Shown one piece after another: positions 18,412 through 26,610 of a DNA stretch of 47,855 nucleotides. The notes under the pieces were generated by a model. It was not told the origin of the DNA, made no database searches, and saw only the letters and a list, made by a program, of their open reading frames with translations. Each line of letters opens with the position of its first letter. Positions within the stretch are counted from its first letter, which is position 1. The stretch comes from Rhodospirillaceae bacterium UBA6608 (GTDB lineage Bacteria; Pseudomonadota; Alphaproteobacteria; Rhodospirillales_A; Casp-alpha2). The stretch is from contig DJHY01000298.1 in the NCBI GenBank assembly GCA_002433335.1, forward strand, positions 7,437 through 55,291, read 5' to 3'. The position numbers and the translations under genes were made by a program.

Positions 18412-18846
18412 TCACGGAACGACGGTTACGGGAACCGCCGAAATCTGAATCAGCGACGAAGCAACGCTGCCGAACAGCAGCAGACCAGCCTTTGACCGGC
18501 CTTTGCGGCCGATGAAGATTTGCATCGCGCCGGTTTCGGTCGCGACTTCGGCCAAGGTTTCCGCCGGATGGCCGTGGCGGATGATGCTTTCGCAGGACAC
18601 ACCGGCCGCGCTTGCGGCGGCTTCGGCGGGGCCGAGCAAGGCTTCTTTCGCCCGGTCCAATTCGTCCTCGCGGCGTTTGTGCCGTTCGGCCAATTCCTCG
18701 GGTGTATGGAAGCTGAACGGTGACCATTCGATGATATGGACCAGGACCAACGTGGCCCCCGACGATTTTGCGACGGCGATCGCGGCCTTAAGCGCCCTTT
18801 CGCTGCCGGGACTGGCGTCGATGGCAACCAAGAATTTCTCTGTCAT
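18412..18846 (-). CDS. Universal stress protein, UspA family
   Basis: This 144-residue protein has the single Usp domain: N-terminal KFLVAIDASPGSERALKAA, VLVHIIEW, and the C-terminal ATP-binding motif G-x2-G-x9-G-S (GRKGRSKAGLLLFGS). It should therefore bind ATP. The gene precedes the AGCS symporter by a few bases on the same strand. Usp proteins paired with transporters often act as soluble regulators of them, but that role is inference here. The ATG at 18846 gives the usual family length. Confidence 0.93.
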   Translation of the reverse strand: MTEKFLVAIDASPGSERALKAAIAVAKSSGATLVLVHIIEWSPFSFHTPEELAERHKRREDELDRAKEALLGPAEAAASAAGVSCESIIRHGHPAETLAEVATETGAMQIFIGRKGRSKAGLLLFGSVASSLIQISAVPVTVVP

Positions 18847-19105
18847 GCTCTGAATCCCCATTGGTTGTGTTTGCGCTTGTCCTTGGGCCTTCCGTTGGTC
18901 CGAAGGACCTGCGTCGGTCTTGGGTGAACGCAACTTTGCGCTTGGAAAGTCCGGACTGGCGGGTTCCGCCTTGATCGCCTCTGAGCAGTGCATGCGCCGA
19001 AAATTTGCGGGCGCGGGCATCCGAACCAAGAATAAGTGTAACCTAATTGACCAAATCAAAATACAGCCAGCCCCCGAAAGGCGATGGCACCAATTGTCGT
19101 GAGAA
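18847..19105. other. Intergenic region upstream of usp and DUF6455-like gene
   Basis: This stretch between divergent genes should contain the usp promoter. I see no convincing ORF. It holds an imperfect FNR-like sequence at 19047-19059 whose spacing is one base short, and the GC content drops around 19025-19075. Confidence 0.4.
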
Positions 19106-19119
19106 CTGATCTGGATCAA
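19106..19119. promoter_or_regulatory. FixK/FNR-type box
   Basis: CTGAT-CTGG-ATCAA differs by one base from TTGAT-CTGG-ATCAA, the typical FixK/FNR site of alphaproteobacteria. Its centre (19112.5) is about 41 bases before a plausible start site downstream of a -10-like TATTGT (19141-19146), which is the classical activator position. The DUF6455-like start codon is at 19177. Confidence 0.65.
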
Positions 19120-19176
19120 TGCGGGGTGAATAGGCGGGGATATTGTCGCGGCAATCCACTCCCATGGAAGACGCAG

Positions 19177-19422
19177 ATGTTCAAATACTTCTCCCTGACC
19201 GAAGCCTCCCGTTCGCCCCTTTTGTCCGAGGCGCTGAAGATGCATGACGTAATGGCCGATGCCGTGCCGAAAGCGACCATGCGTTTGGCCAATGACCGTT
19301 GCCTGAACTGTGAAAGCAAGGATGCCTGCTTCGCCTGGCTGGCCGGTGCGGCGAACGCCGAGGACTATCGGTGGTTCTGTCCCAACGCGCGCTTGTTCGA
19401 CGATCTGTCCGACGCCGCGTAA
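19177..19422 (+). CDS. Small Cys-containing protein, DUF6455-like
   Basis: This 81-residue cytoplasmic protein has no signal or membrane segment. Its core reads MRLANDRCLNCESKDACFAW and ends with YRWFCPNARLFDDL, giving four Cys (C-x2-C, a third five residues on, a fourth near the end), which could bind a metal or cluster. The arrangement matches what I recall of the DUF6455 family, whose function I do not know. The FixK/FNR box upstream implies low-oxygen induction, and its divergent neighbour is a universal stress protein, another gene type often under the same control. The start at ATG 19177 follows a weak site; no better start is apparent. Confidence 0.7.
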   Translation: MFKYFSLTEASRSPLLSEALKMHDVMADAVPKATMRLANDRCLNCESKDACFAWLAGAANAEDYRWFCPNARLFDDLSDAA

Positions 19423-19743
19423 GGCACGCCGCCCCGCCGCCGCGTTCGTGGCCGGGGTCTTAAAGGTTTCATTGTTCGCGTATGATCCGATCCGTTAACA
19501 TGACGGATCGGCACAGGCATGCTCGTCCGGGTCTAGATGCCGGAAGCATTGCCTGCCGCATCGACAAAACAAAAGGCGGTCAACGCCTGATCCAGGATTC
19601 CCCCAAGTAATAGTTTGCGCGCTGCTTGCAGGAAAAACTGCGGGCTGTCGCACGCGGGTTATGTCAGGGTCATATCGATTTCATCTTCCCTTGGCATAAC
19701 CGCGCGACGGTAACGCCAATCGTGTTTTCAGGGGTGATGAACC
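19423..19743. other. Intergenic region before fabI homologue
   Basis: I see no convincing gene in this 321-base stretch. It contains a short GC-rich run after the DUF6455-like stop and AGGGG shortly before the ATG at 19744. The promoter of the FabI homologue should lie here but no clear -35/-10 pair stands out. Confidence 0.4.
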
Positions 19744-20520
19744 ATGGACGGATTTTCAGGAATGTTGAGCGGCAAGAAAGGCTTGGTCGTTGGGATCGCC
19801 AACGATCATTCCATCGCCGCCGGATGCGCCCGGGCCTTTCGCGAGGCCGGGGCCGAACTGGCGATCACCTATTTGAACGCCAAGGCCGAGCCTTATGTCG
19901 CCCCCGTGGCTCAATCGGTCGGGGCGGAGATTTTCCTGCCGCTCGACGTCGAAGCCGAGGGGCAGATGGAATCGGTGTTCGACACGGTCGAACGCCAATG
20001 GGGCAAATTGGATTTCCTTCTCCATTCCATCGCGTTCTGCCCGATGGAGGATTTGCACGGTCGGGTGGTCGATTGTTCGTCGGCGGGGTTCGCCCGGGCC
20101 ATGGATGTCTCGGTCCATTCGTTCATTCGCATGGCGCGCCTGGCCGAGCCGCTGATGGCGGCGGGCGGCAGCATGCTGACGGTCAGTTATTACGGGGCTG
20201 AAAAGGTGGTCGACCGCTACAACGTCATGGGGCCGGTCAAGGCCGCGTTGGAAGCGACGACCCGGTATCTGGCGGCGGAACTCGGCCCCGGCGGTATTCG
20301 GGTTAACGCCCTGTCCCCCGGGCCGATCGAAACCCGGGCGGCATCGGGGATCGACCATTTCGACCGCCTGATCGACGACGCCAAGTCCCGGGCGCCGGAA
20401 CGGCAATTGGTCACGATCCAGGAAGTCGGCGACATGGCGGCCTTTCTGGTATCGGACTTCGCCCGGTCGATTACCGGCGACGTGTCCTACATCGACGCCG
20501 GCTTCCACATCATGTCCTGA
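19744..20520 (+). CDS. fabI: Enoyl-ACP reductase, FabI type
   Basis: This 258-residue short-chain dehydrogenase relative should reduce enoyl-ACP in fatty acid elongation. FabI-specific features are the nucleotide motif VVGIANDHSIAAGCARAF in place of a classical GxxxGxG, the FLLHSIAFCP segment, and the active site SYYGAEKVVDRYNVMGPVK containing the Tyr-x6-Lys pair. It ends with GDVSYIDAGFHIMS, as in the family. AGGGG precedes the start. Many alphaproteobacteria carry more than one fabI copy, so this may be a second copy. It converges on, and overlaps by 11 bases, the phosphodiesterase gene on the other strand. Confidence 0.88.
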   Translation: MDGFSGMLSGKKGLVVGIANDHSIAAGCARAFREAGAELAITYLNAKAEPYVAPVAQSVGAEIFLPLDVEAEGQMESVFDTVERQWGKLDFLLHSIAFCPMEDLHGRVVDCSSAGFARAMDVSVHSFIRMARLAEPLMAAGGSMLTVSYYGAEKVVDRYNVMGPVKAALEATTRYLAAELGPGGIRVNALSPGPIETRAASGIDHFDRLIDDAKSRAPERQLVTIQEVGDMAAFLVSDFARSITGDVSYIDAGFHIMS

Positions 20521-21340
20521 GGGCTCGGGCCTTCTCGGCGTCGCTTTCGCGGAAGAAATAGGGGCCGTCATAGGTTCTGGTAAAAGCCGTATGGGTGATG
20601 ACGCCCGTACCTTCGCGCCACAGATGCAGCATGTAGCCGGGCGGCTCCATGTTGTATTGCGCGGGCATGTCCGGCGTCAGGTCCAGGGCGATCTGGTGCG
20701 CGGTGCTGGGCGCGACGCAGCCCAGGGTCCCGCGCCAGCGAACCTGGATCGCGCGGTGATGATGGCCGCAGAGCACCCGTTCGATATTGGGATAGCGGGC
20801 GACGATATCGCCCAGGGCCGCGCCGTCGCGGCAGGCAATGGCGTCCATGCCGTGCAAGCCTGTTGGAAACGGTGGGTGATGCAGGAACAGGATCGTCGGC
20901 TTGTCCGGGGCGTCGGCCAGCGTTTGCTCCAACCAGGACAGGCGCTGGGCGCATAGCTCGCCATGGCTGGCCCCGGGCACGTGGCTGTCCAGCGCGATCA
21001 GGCGCAAAGGGTAATCGTCGATGGTGTATTGCAGGAAAGGTCCGTCCGGTAGATAGCGGTGGTCGGGGAAGGCCTGGCGCAGATTTTCCCGATGGTCGTG
21101 GTTGCCGGGGATCAGGAACACCGGCTGGGTCAGCGGCAACAACAGATCGCGCAGGGCGGCATATTCATCCGGCGTGCCCTGGTCGACCAAATCGCCGGTG
21201 ACGATCACGACGTCCGGCGCCGGGTTCTGACCGGCCAGGTCGGCGACGGCGTCGCGCAGCATGGCATTGGTATCGACCCGACCCATGGCGATCACGCCCG
21301 GTGCGCGGATATGGGTGTCGGTCAGTTGTGCGATCAGCAT
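20510..21340 (-). CDS. Class III cyclic-nucleotide-type metallophosphoesterase, CpdA/GpdQ-like
   Basis: This 276-residue protein has the full calcineurin-like dimetal signature: LTDTHI (Asp-x-His), VTGDLVDQG, PGNHDHR, FLHHPP and CGHHHR. Its length and the GNHDH/GHHHR spacing match class III phosphodiesterases such as 3',5'-cAMP phosphodiesterase and glycerophosphodiesterase GpdQ; I cannot separate the two. ATG 21340 follows GGGAGGGAA and is chosen over an upstream ATG at 21409 that would add a non-conserved leader. The coding end overlaps the convergent fabI end by 11 bases. If it hydrolyses cAMP it could feed into the Crp-type regulator later in the window, but no direct link is visible. Confidence 0.87.
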   Translation of the reverse strand: MLIAQLTDTHIRAPGVIAMGRVDTNAMLRDAVADLAGQNPAPDVVIVTGDLVDQGTPDEYAALRDLLLPLTQPVFLIPGNHDHRENLRQAFPDHRYLPDGPFLQYTIDDYPLRLIALDSHVPGASHGELCAQRLSWLEQTLADAPDKPTILFLHHPPFPTGLHGMDAIACRDGAALGDIVARYPNIERVLCGHHHRAIQVRWRGTLGCVAPSTAHQIALDLTPDMPAQYNMEPPGYMLHLWREGTGVITHTAFTRTYDGPYFFRESDAEKARALRT

Positions 21341-21405
21341 GGCCTGCGTATTCCCTCCCAGGAAAATTCGTTGTTGGGCCCGCGACGCGCCCAGGATTGA
21401 GGATA

Positions 21406-22326
21406 TCAATCCGAGCGGGTGAGCCCTTGAAATTCCTCTAGCAACAAGGTCTTAAGGCGTAGCGCCGCGGGCGAAAGCGTCGCGTCGCGGCGCTCCACGA
21501 CGGCTACGGTGCGGCTGAAATCCGGATCGACCAGCGGCCTTTGCACCAATGTGTCGCCGCGCAGGCCGCGCATCGTCATGGCGGGCACGACGCCGACGCC
21601 CATTCCGGCCTCCAGAAAGCCGACCATGGTCGATAGGTGCTGGACCTCGTACCGCCAGTCGTGCTGACGCGGCCCCTTGGGGAATTGCGTGGTCAGCAGG
21701 CGGCTGGTGCCGCTGCGCGGACCCAGCATGATGACCGGCATCTCGGCCAGGGCGTGCCAGGGCACGGGGCCGCCCTCGGCCAGCGGATGATCGGCCCGGC
21801 AGGCCAGCACGAACCGGTCCTTCATCACCGGGGTGAACGACAGGTCGGGGTCGTCGTTGCTGTCGTCGGTGCGCATGTCGATGGCGAATTCGGCCTCGCC
21901 CTGCAGCACATGTTCGACGATGTCCTGTTCGGAATCGTCGATCACGCGCACGCCCACGTCGGGATGCTGTTCGGCGAACCGGCGGATGGTCTGCGGCAGG
22001 ATATAGGTCGCGACCGAGATCAGGCTGGCGATGGTGACGCGGCCGTGTCGGACGTGAATGAAGTCTTCCAGATCGTCGATGGTCTGTTCGAACTGCGCCA
22101 ACAATCGTTCCGCCGCAGGCAGGAAACTGCGCCCCACGGCGGTCGGGGCGACCGAGCGCGTCGTCCGGTCGATCAGCCGCGCGCCCAGGGCGTCTTCCAA
22201 TTTTTTCAGGCGCTGGGTCAGGGCCGATTGGGTCACGTTCAGGTCGCGGGCGACGTCCTTGAAGCTGCCCAGGCGCACGACCTTGACGAAAACCTCGATA
22301 TCCTTGAGCGAGTAGGGGCGGCTCAT
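21406..22326 (-). CDS. LysR-family regulator divergent from tcuA-like gene
   Basis: This 306-residue protein has the LysR N-terminal helix-turn-helix (SFKDVARDLNVTQSALTQRL, residues about 21-40) and a C-terminal substrate-binding effector domain (VTIASLISVATYILPQTI onwards). It is transcribed away from the tcuA-like flavoprotein across a 124-base AT-rich gap, the usual arrangement for a LysR regulator and its target; TcuR of enteric tricarballylate operons is also of this family. The gap contains a direct repeat CTTCATAA near 22336 and 22369 but no clean inverted repeat that I would call an operator. Confidence 0.9.
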   Translation of the reverse strand: MSRPYSLKDIEVFVKVVRLGSFKDVARDLNVTQSALTQRLKKLEDALGARLIDRTTRSVAPTAVGRSFLPAAERLLAQFEQTIDDLEDFIHVRHGRVTIASLISVATYILPQTIRRFAEQHPDVGVRVIDDSEQDIVEHVLQGEAEFAIDMRTDDSNDDPDLSFTPVMKDRFVLACRADHPLAEGGPVPWHALAEMPVIMLGPRSGTSRLLTTQFPKGPRQHDWRYEVQHLSTMVGFLEAGMGVGVVPAMTMRGLRGDTLVQRPLVDPDFSRTVAVVERRDATLSPAALRLKTLLLEEFQGLTRSD

Positions 22327-22450
22327 TGATTATTTATTCTTCATAACTGTTTAATTTATTGAATTTTACTTCATAAAAGCCAAAAGGCAATATCCCTCCT
22401 CGGCGCTGGGGCGGAATCCCCGCCGCCACGCAAAGAGGAGATAAAGGCAG

Positions 22451-23938
22451 ATGTCCAAGTATGATGTGGTCGTGGTCGGGGCCGGGAACGCCGCCTTGTC
22501 CGCGGCGATGGCGGCGCGGGAAAACGGCGCCGAGGTTCTAATTCTCGAGAAAGCCCCCGAACACGAAAAGGGCGGCAACTCTTACTTCACCGCCGGTGGC
22601 TTCCGGTTTTGTCATTCCGGGATCGAAGACGCGGCTTCCGACGTTCTGATCGATCTGTCCGATGCCGAGCGCGATCAGATCGTGCTGCCGGTTCATGACC
22701 GTGACGTGTTCTATCAAGCGCTGATGAAGGTCACCCGCCATCAGGCCAACGAAGACATGGCCTGGCGTCTGATCGACAATTCGCGCTCGACCATGGTCTG
22801 GCTGCGTAAGCACGGCATCCGCTTCATCCCGATGTTCGGTCGCCAGTCGTTCCTGGTCGATGGCAAGCATCACTTCTACGGTGGCGTGAACATCGAAGCC
22901 GTCGGCGGCGGCGCCGGTCTGGTCGAGGCCGAGATCAAGCGCGTCAAGGATATGGGCTGCGACATCCGTTACGAGACCGGCGCGGTGCGTCTGATCCAGG
23001 GTCAGGATCGTACGATCCAGGGCATCGAAGTGCGGGGCCCCAAGGGCTACGAAGAAATTCCGACCAAGGCCGTGATCCTGGCCTGCGGCGGGTTCGAGTC
23101 GAGCCCCGAAATGCGTGCCCGCTATCTGGGCTCGGGCTGGGACCTGGCCCGCGTGCGCGGCACCCGCCACAACATGGGTGACGGCATCCGCATGGCGATG
23201 GACATTGGCGCTCGGCCCTACGGCAACTGGTCCGGCTGCCACTCGGTCGGTTGGGACATTTCGTCCGATGAATATGGCGACTACGAAGTGCTCGATAACT
23301 TTCAGAAGCACTCCTACCCCTGGGGCATCATGGTCAACCTCAAGGGCAAGCGCTTCGTCGACGAAGGCGAAGACCTGCGCAACCACACCTATGTGAAGTT
23401 CGGTCGCGAGATCATGGGCCAGCCGTACCGCACGGCGATCCAGATCTTCGACCAGAAGACCATTCCCCTGCTGCGCGACGAATACCGCATCCGTCAGGTG
23501 ACCAAGGTCACGGCCAACACGATTGAGGAACTGGCCGCCGAGTTGGAAATCGATCCGCCGACCTTGAAGGCGACGATCGACGAGTTCAACGCCGCCTGTC
23601 AGCCGGGCAAGTTCAACCCGTCGATCTTGGACGGCGTGACGACCAAGGGGCTGAGCCCGAACAAGACCAACTGGGCCCTTCCGATCAACGAAGGCCCGTT
23701 CGAAGCCTTCGTCACCACGACCGGGGTGACCTTCACCTTCGGCGGCTTGAAGATCGACGAAAAAGGCGTGGTTCAGGACGTCAGCGACCATTCCATCCCC
23801 GGCCTGTATGCGGCGGGCGAACTGGTCGGCGGCCTGTTCTACGAAAACTATCCGGGCGGCAGCGGCCTTATGGCCGGGTCCGTCTTCGGCAAGATCGCCG
23901 GCGAAAACGCCGCGGCCTATTCGTCCGGCAACGGCTGA
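22451..23938 (+). CDS. tcuA: FAD-dependent tricarballylate dehydrogenase-like protein
   Basis: This 495-residue flavoprotein belongs to the fumarate reductase/succinate dehydrogenase flavoprotein superfamily and most resembles TcuA, which oxidises tricarballylate to cis-aconitate. The FAD motif VVVVGAGNAALSAAMAARENG is at residues 6-26, followed by LEKAPEHEKGGNSYFTAGG, and the C-terminal FAD region includes GLYAAGELVGGLFYENYPGG. AGAGGAG precedes the start. Enteric tcuA is followed by tcuB and tcuC; neither is here, so the electron acceptor or the substrate may differ. A strong terminator follows directly, making the gene monocistronic. Confidence 0.82.
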   Translation: MSKYDVVVVGAGNAALSAAMAARENGAEVLILEKAPEHEKGGNSYFTAGGFRFCHSGIEDAASDVLIDLSDAERDQIVLPVHDRDVFYQALMKVTRHQANEDMAWRLIDNSRSTMVWLRKHGIRFIPMFGRQSFLVDGKHHFYGGVNIEAVGGGAGLVEAEIKRVKDMGCDIRYETGAVRLIQGQDRTIQGIEVRGPKGYEEIPTKAVILACGGFESSPEMRARYLGSGWDLARVRGTRHNMGDGIRMAMDIGARPYGNWSGCHSVGWDISSDEYGDYEVLDNFQKHSYPWGIMVNLKGKRFVDEGEDLRNHTYVKFGREIMGQPYRTAIQIFDQKTIPLLRDEYRIRQVTKVTANTIEELAAELEIDPPTLKATIDEFNAACQPGKFNPSILDGVTTKGLSPNKTNWALPINEGPFEAFVTTTGVTFTFGGLKIDEKGVVQDVSDHSIPGLYAAGELVGGLFYENYPGGSGLMAGSVFGKIAGENAAAYSSGNG

Positions 23939-23961
23939 CCGTCGTTACCGGCAAGGACTGG

Positions 23962-23993
23962 AGGCCGCCGCGGTTTCGCGGCGGCCTTTTTCT
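23962..23993 (+). terminator. Terminator after tcuA-like gene
   Basis: AGGCCGCCGCG (23962-23972) pairs perfectly with CGCGGCGGCCT (23977-23987) around a GTTT loop, followed by TTTTTCTTT. It ends the tcuA-like transcript before the convergent hydrolase gene. Confidence 0.9.
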
Positions 23994-24012
23994 TTGCGTA
24001 ACGTTGTGAGGA

Positions 24013-24900
24013 TCAGGCCGCGCGTGCGGCGGTGATATCCCGCACCAATCGAACCAGCCCCAGGGTGATCAGGCCTTCCTTGTCGGACAATTCGTCGATG
24101 ATGGTGAAGTGGTTGTGCCGGCCCAGGACATCGAGCGCCGCCGACAGGCCGTGTTCGACCGCCGCCGCCGTATAGGCCGAGGACTGTCGTTTCAATTCCG
24201 GAAGCTCGCCGCCGCCCACGTAAAGCCGCAGGGGAAGGTTCTTGTTCGGCAGGTTGAACAGTGGGCTCAGGGTTTCGATCTCCTCGAACGTCAGCGACAG
24301 GGCATCGTCGATGTAGCTTTGCCGGATCGGTGTCAGATCGAAAATGCCGCTGATCGACAGGATCGCCGCGACGTTGGGGTGGTCGGCGGAAATCGTCGCC
24401 AACTGACCGCCCGCGGACCAGCCGCCGACGATGATGGCATTCGGATCGAAACCCAATTCATCCGCCGACGCCGCGAGGAAGGAAATGGCGTCGCTGACTT
24501 CTTGTGTGATCTCGGACAGGCTTGCTTCCGGGGCCAGCGTATAGCCGACGGTCGCGACGTTGATTCCGTTGGCGCAGGGGCCTTCGGACACATGGGCGAA
24601 AACTTCCTTGCTGTTGCGGAACCAATATCCGCCGTGAACGAATACGAACAAGGGAGCGGGGGAATTGCCCAAGGTGGTGGGAAAGAAGTCGATCCGATTG
24701 TTTTCCTTTGGCCCGTAGCGCAGGTCAAGTCGGGCCGTCGGTTGGGCGCGCACGGCTTCGCTGCGCCGGGTCCAATTTTCGACCCGGATGGCGCTGTCGG
24801 CGACGGCGGCGCTGTTGTTGTATCCGGCGTCGATCTGCGCCTTGTCCATGCCGCGATAGGGGGCGGCCATCTGGTCGGTGGTCGGTGTCGTGGAAGGCAT
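24013..24900 (-). CDS. Alpha/beta hydrolase, kynurenine formamidase/esterase-like
   Basis: This 295-residue cytoplasmic hydrolase has the HGGYW oxyanion motif (in FVFVHGGYWFRNS), the nucleophile elbow GWSAGG and a late catalytic His region GRHNHF. Arylformamidases of the AFMID/KynB-like type and small hormone-sensitive-lipase esterases share this pattern. It is the last gene of a minus-strand operon with an ABC importer and starts a single base after the ATPase stop, so it probably acts on the imported compound, perhaps removing a formyl or ester group. The substrate is not shown by the sequence. Confidence 0.8.
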   Translation of the reverse strand: MPSTTPTTDQMAAPYRGMDKAQIDAGYNNSAAVADSAIRVENWTRRSEAVRAQPTARLDLRYGPKENNRIDFFPTTLGNSPAPLFVFVHGGYWFRNSKEVFAHVSEGPCANGINVATVGYTLAPEASLSEITQEVSDAISFLAASADELGFDPNAIIVGGWSAGGQLATISADHPNVAAILSISGIFDLTPIRQSYIDDALSLTFEEIETLSPLFNLPNKNLPLRLYVGGGELPELKRQSSAYTAAAVEHGLSAALDVLGRHNHFTIIDELSDKEGLITLGLVRLVRDITAARAA

Positions 24901-24901
24901 C

Positions 24902-25723
24902 TTAGGCGGCGTCTCCGCTCTTCAGCCGGCGGCCCGGCGCAAGGTTGCTGCTGAGCCGTTGCGCCACGGTGCGGCGAATGGCGTTGAAGTCTTCCGACGA
25001 AACGTCGCGCGGTCGCGGAAGGTCGATCGTCATGTCGCAATCGACCCGACCGGGCCCGGCGCTCATGACGACGATGCGATCGGCCAGTACGACGGCTTCC
25101 TCGACCGAATGGGTCACGAAGATCACGGTCAGGTTGGTCTGCCGCCAGATATCCAGCAGCTCTTCCTGAAGCTTGGCCCGGGTCAGGGCGTCGAGCGCGC
25201 CGAACGGTTCGTCCATCAGAAGGATGTCGGTGTCGTTGGCCAGCACGCGGGCAATGGCGACGCGTTGCTTCATGCCGCCGGAAAGCTCACTGGGGTAGTG
25301 GTGGACGAATTCCGTCAGGCCGACCATCTCGGTGAACTTGTCGGTGATGCGCTTGATTTCCTTGCTGCCCATCCCGGCATGCTTGGGCCCGAAGGCGATG
25401 TTCTCGTAGACGGTCAGCCAGGGGAACAGGGCGTAGTCCTGAAACACGATGCCGCGGTCCGGTCCCGGTCCCTGCACCGGCTTGCCGAAAGCGGAGGCCG
25501 TGCCGGCGCTGGCGGTTTCGAACCCGGCGATGATCCGCAGCAGGGTCGATTTGCCGCAGCCCGATGCGCCGAGCAGGCAGATGAATTCGCCGCGGTGGAT
25601 GTCCAGGTTGATGCCGCGCAAAGCCTGGAATCGGCCCTTCTCGGAATCGAAGTATTTTTCCAGCCCGGCAATGCGGATCACCGGCGGCGCGTCGTTGGCG
25701 TGAGGTGTATGGGTATCAGACAT
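24902..25723 (-). CDS. ABC transporter ATPase, nitrate/sulfonate/taurine class
   Basis: This 273-residue protein is the ATPase of an importer of the SsuB/TauB class. It has Walker A GASGCGKST, the Q-loop FQDYALFPW, signature LSGGMKQRVAIARVLAND, Walker B DILLMDEPFGALD and switch His in FVTHSVEEA, all canonical, unlike the double ATPase in the nitrate operon. It overlaps the permease gene upstream by 8 bases and adjoins the hydrolase gene downstream. It probably energises the permease at 25716-26579. Confidence 0.92.
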   Translation of the reverse strand: MSDTHTPHANDAPPVIRIAGLEKYFDSEKGRFQALRGINLDIHRGEFICLLGASGCGKSTLLRIIAGFETASAGTASAFGKPVQGPGPDRGIVFQDYALFPWLTVYENIAFGPKHAGMGSKEIKRITDKFTEMVGLTEFVHHYPSELSGGMKQRVAIARVLANDTDILLMDEPFGALDALTRAKLQEELLDIWRQTNLTVIFVTHSVEEAVVLADRIVVMSAGPGRVDCDMTIDLPRPRDVSSEDFNAIRRTVAQRLSSNLAPGRRLKSGDAA

Positions 25724-26579
25724 TGTGCTGGGGGCTCCAACGCAGAAGGCGGTTGTTGATGGCGATGATCAGGCGGTCGGACAGGTATCCGGTTACGCCG
25801 ATCACGATCATTCCGGTGATCACCAGATCTGTGCGCGACAAGGTCCGCCCATCCATGATCACGGCGCCCAGGCCTTCGGGCACGCCGGTCATTTCGCCGA
25901 CCACGATCAGGATCCAGGCAAAGCCGTGACCCAGGCGCAGGCCGTTGAAGATGTTGGGCGTGGCCGCCGGAAGGACCACCGAGCGAAACAGTTGCGAGCC
26001 CTTGCAGCCCAGCATGGCCGCGGCTTCCAACAGGCGTTGATCGACCGATTTAACGCCGAACACGGTGTTCAGAAGGATCGGATAGAACGCGCCCAGGAAA
26101 ACCAGGAACACCGCCGACTTGGGCCCCAGGCCGAAGAAGATCATCGACAGCGGCAACCAGGCGGTAACCGGAATGGGGCGCAGCAGCGACAGGGTCGGGT
26201 CGAGCATGTCGCGCAGCAACTGCGAGCGGCCGAGGGCCACGCCCAGCGGAATGCCGACCAGCGCCGCGGCGAGGAAGCCGCCGTACACGCGTTGCAGGGA
26301 AACCCAAAGATGGATCGGTAGGCTGGCGCTGAACCCGTCGTCGTAGATGCCGCCGAAGGCGAAATCCCACATCATGATCAACACGTCGCCCGGCGGCGGG
26401 ATCAGACGGGTGCCGGTCCAGCGGACCATCAGCTCCCAGAACGCGACCAGGGCGATAGGAACGACCAGGGCCAGGCCGATTTTCTTGATGCGCCGCACGA
26501 CTTTGCGGCGAAGGGGCGATTGCGCCGGGGAAGTTTCCCCGGGCGCAACCGCACTGTTTTCTTCGATTGGAGAATTCAC
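25716..26579 (-). CDS. ABC transporter permease, SsuC/TauC class
   Basis: This inner-membrane protein of about 287 residues has a binding-protein-dependent transport domain. The coupling region is EAAAMLGCKGSQLFRSVVLP and the final helices include GFAWILIVVGEMTGV. About six hydrophobic segments are visible after a polar, Lys/Arg-rich N-terminus. I use the GTG at 26579, which follows GAGG; another GTG at 26603 in the same frame would add eight residues. It lies between the binding protein and ATPase genes of the same operon. Confidence 0.88.
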   Translation of the reverse strand: MNSPIEENSAVAPGETSPAQSPLRRKVVRRIKKIGLALVVPIALVAFWELMVRWTGTRLIPPPGDVLIMMWDFAFGGIYDDGFSASLPIHLWVSLQRVYGGFLAAALVGIPLGVALGRSQLLRDMLDPTLSLLRPIPVTAWLPLSMIFFGLGPKSAVFLVFLGAFYPILLNTVFGVKSVDQRLLEAAAMLGCKGSQLFRSVVLPAATPNIFNGLRLGHGFAWILIVVGEMTGVPEGLGAVIMDGRTLSRTDLVITGMIVIGVTGYLSDRLIIAINNRLLRWSPQHNV

Positions 26580-26610
26580 GTGAGACGCCTCGTTGCGGTT
26601 CACTGGCGGA

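Noticed and set aside
16840..18495. 551-codon plus-strand frame opposite the symporter
   Set aside because: Composition rich in His/Asp/Gln/Arg without domains; the opposite strand gives a clear AGCS symporter.
19047..19059. Second FNR-like sequence TTGACCAAATCAA
   Set aside because: The spacing between the half-sites is one base shorter than the consensus, so I do not call it.
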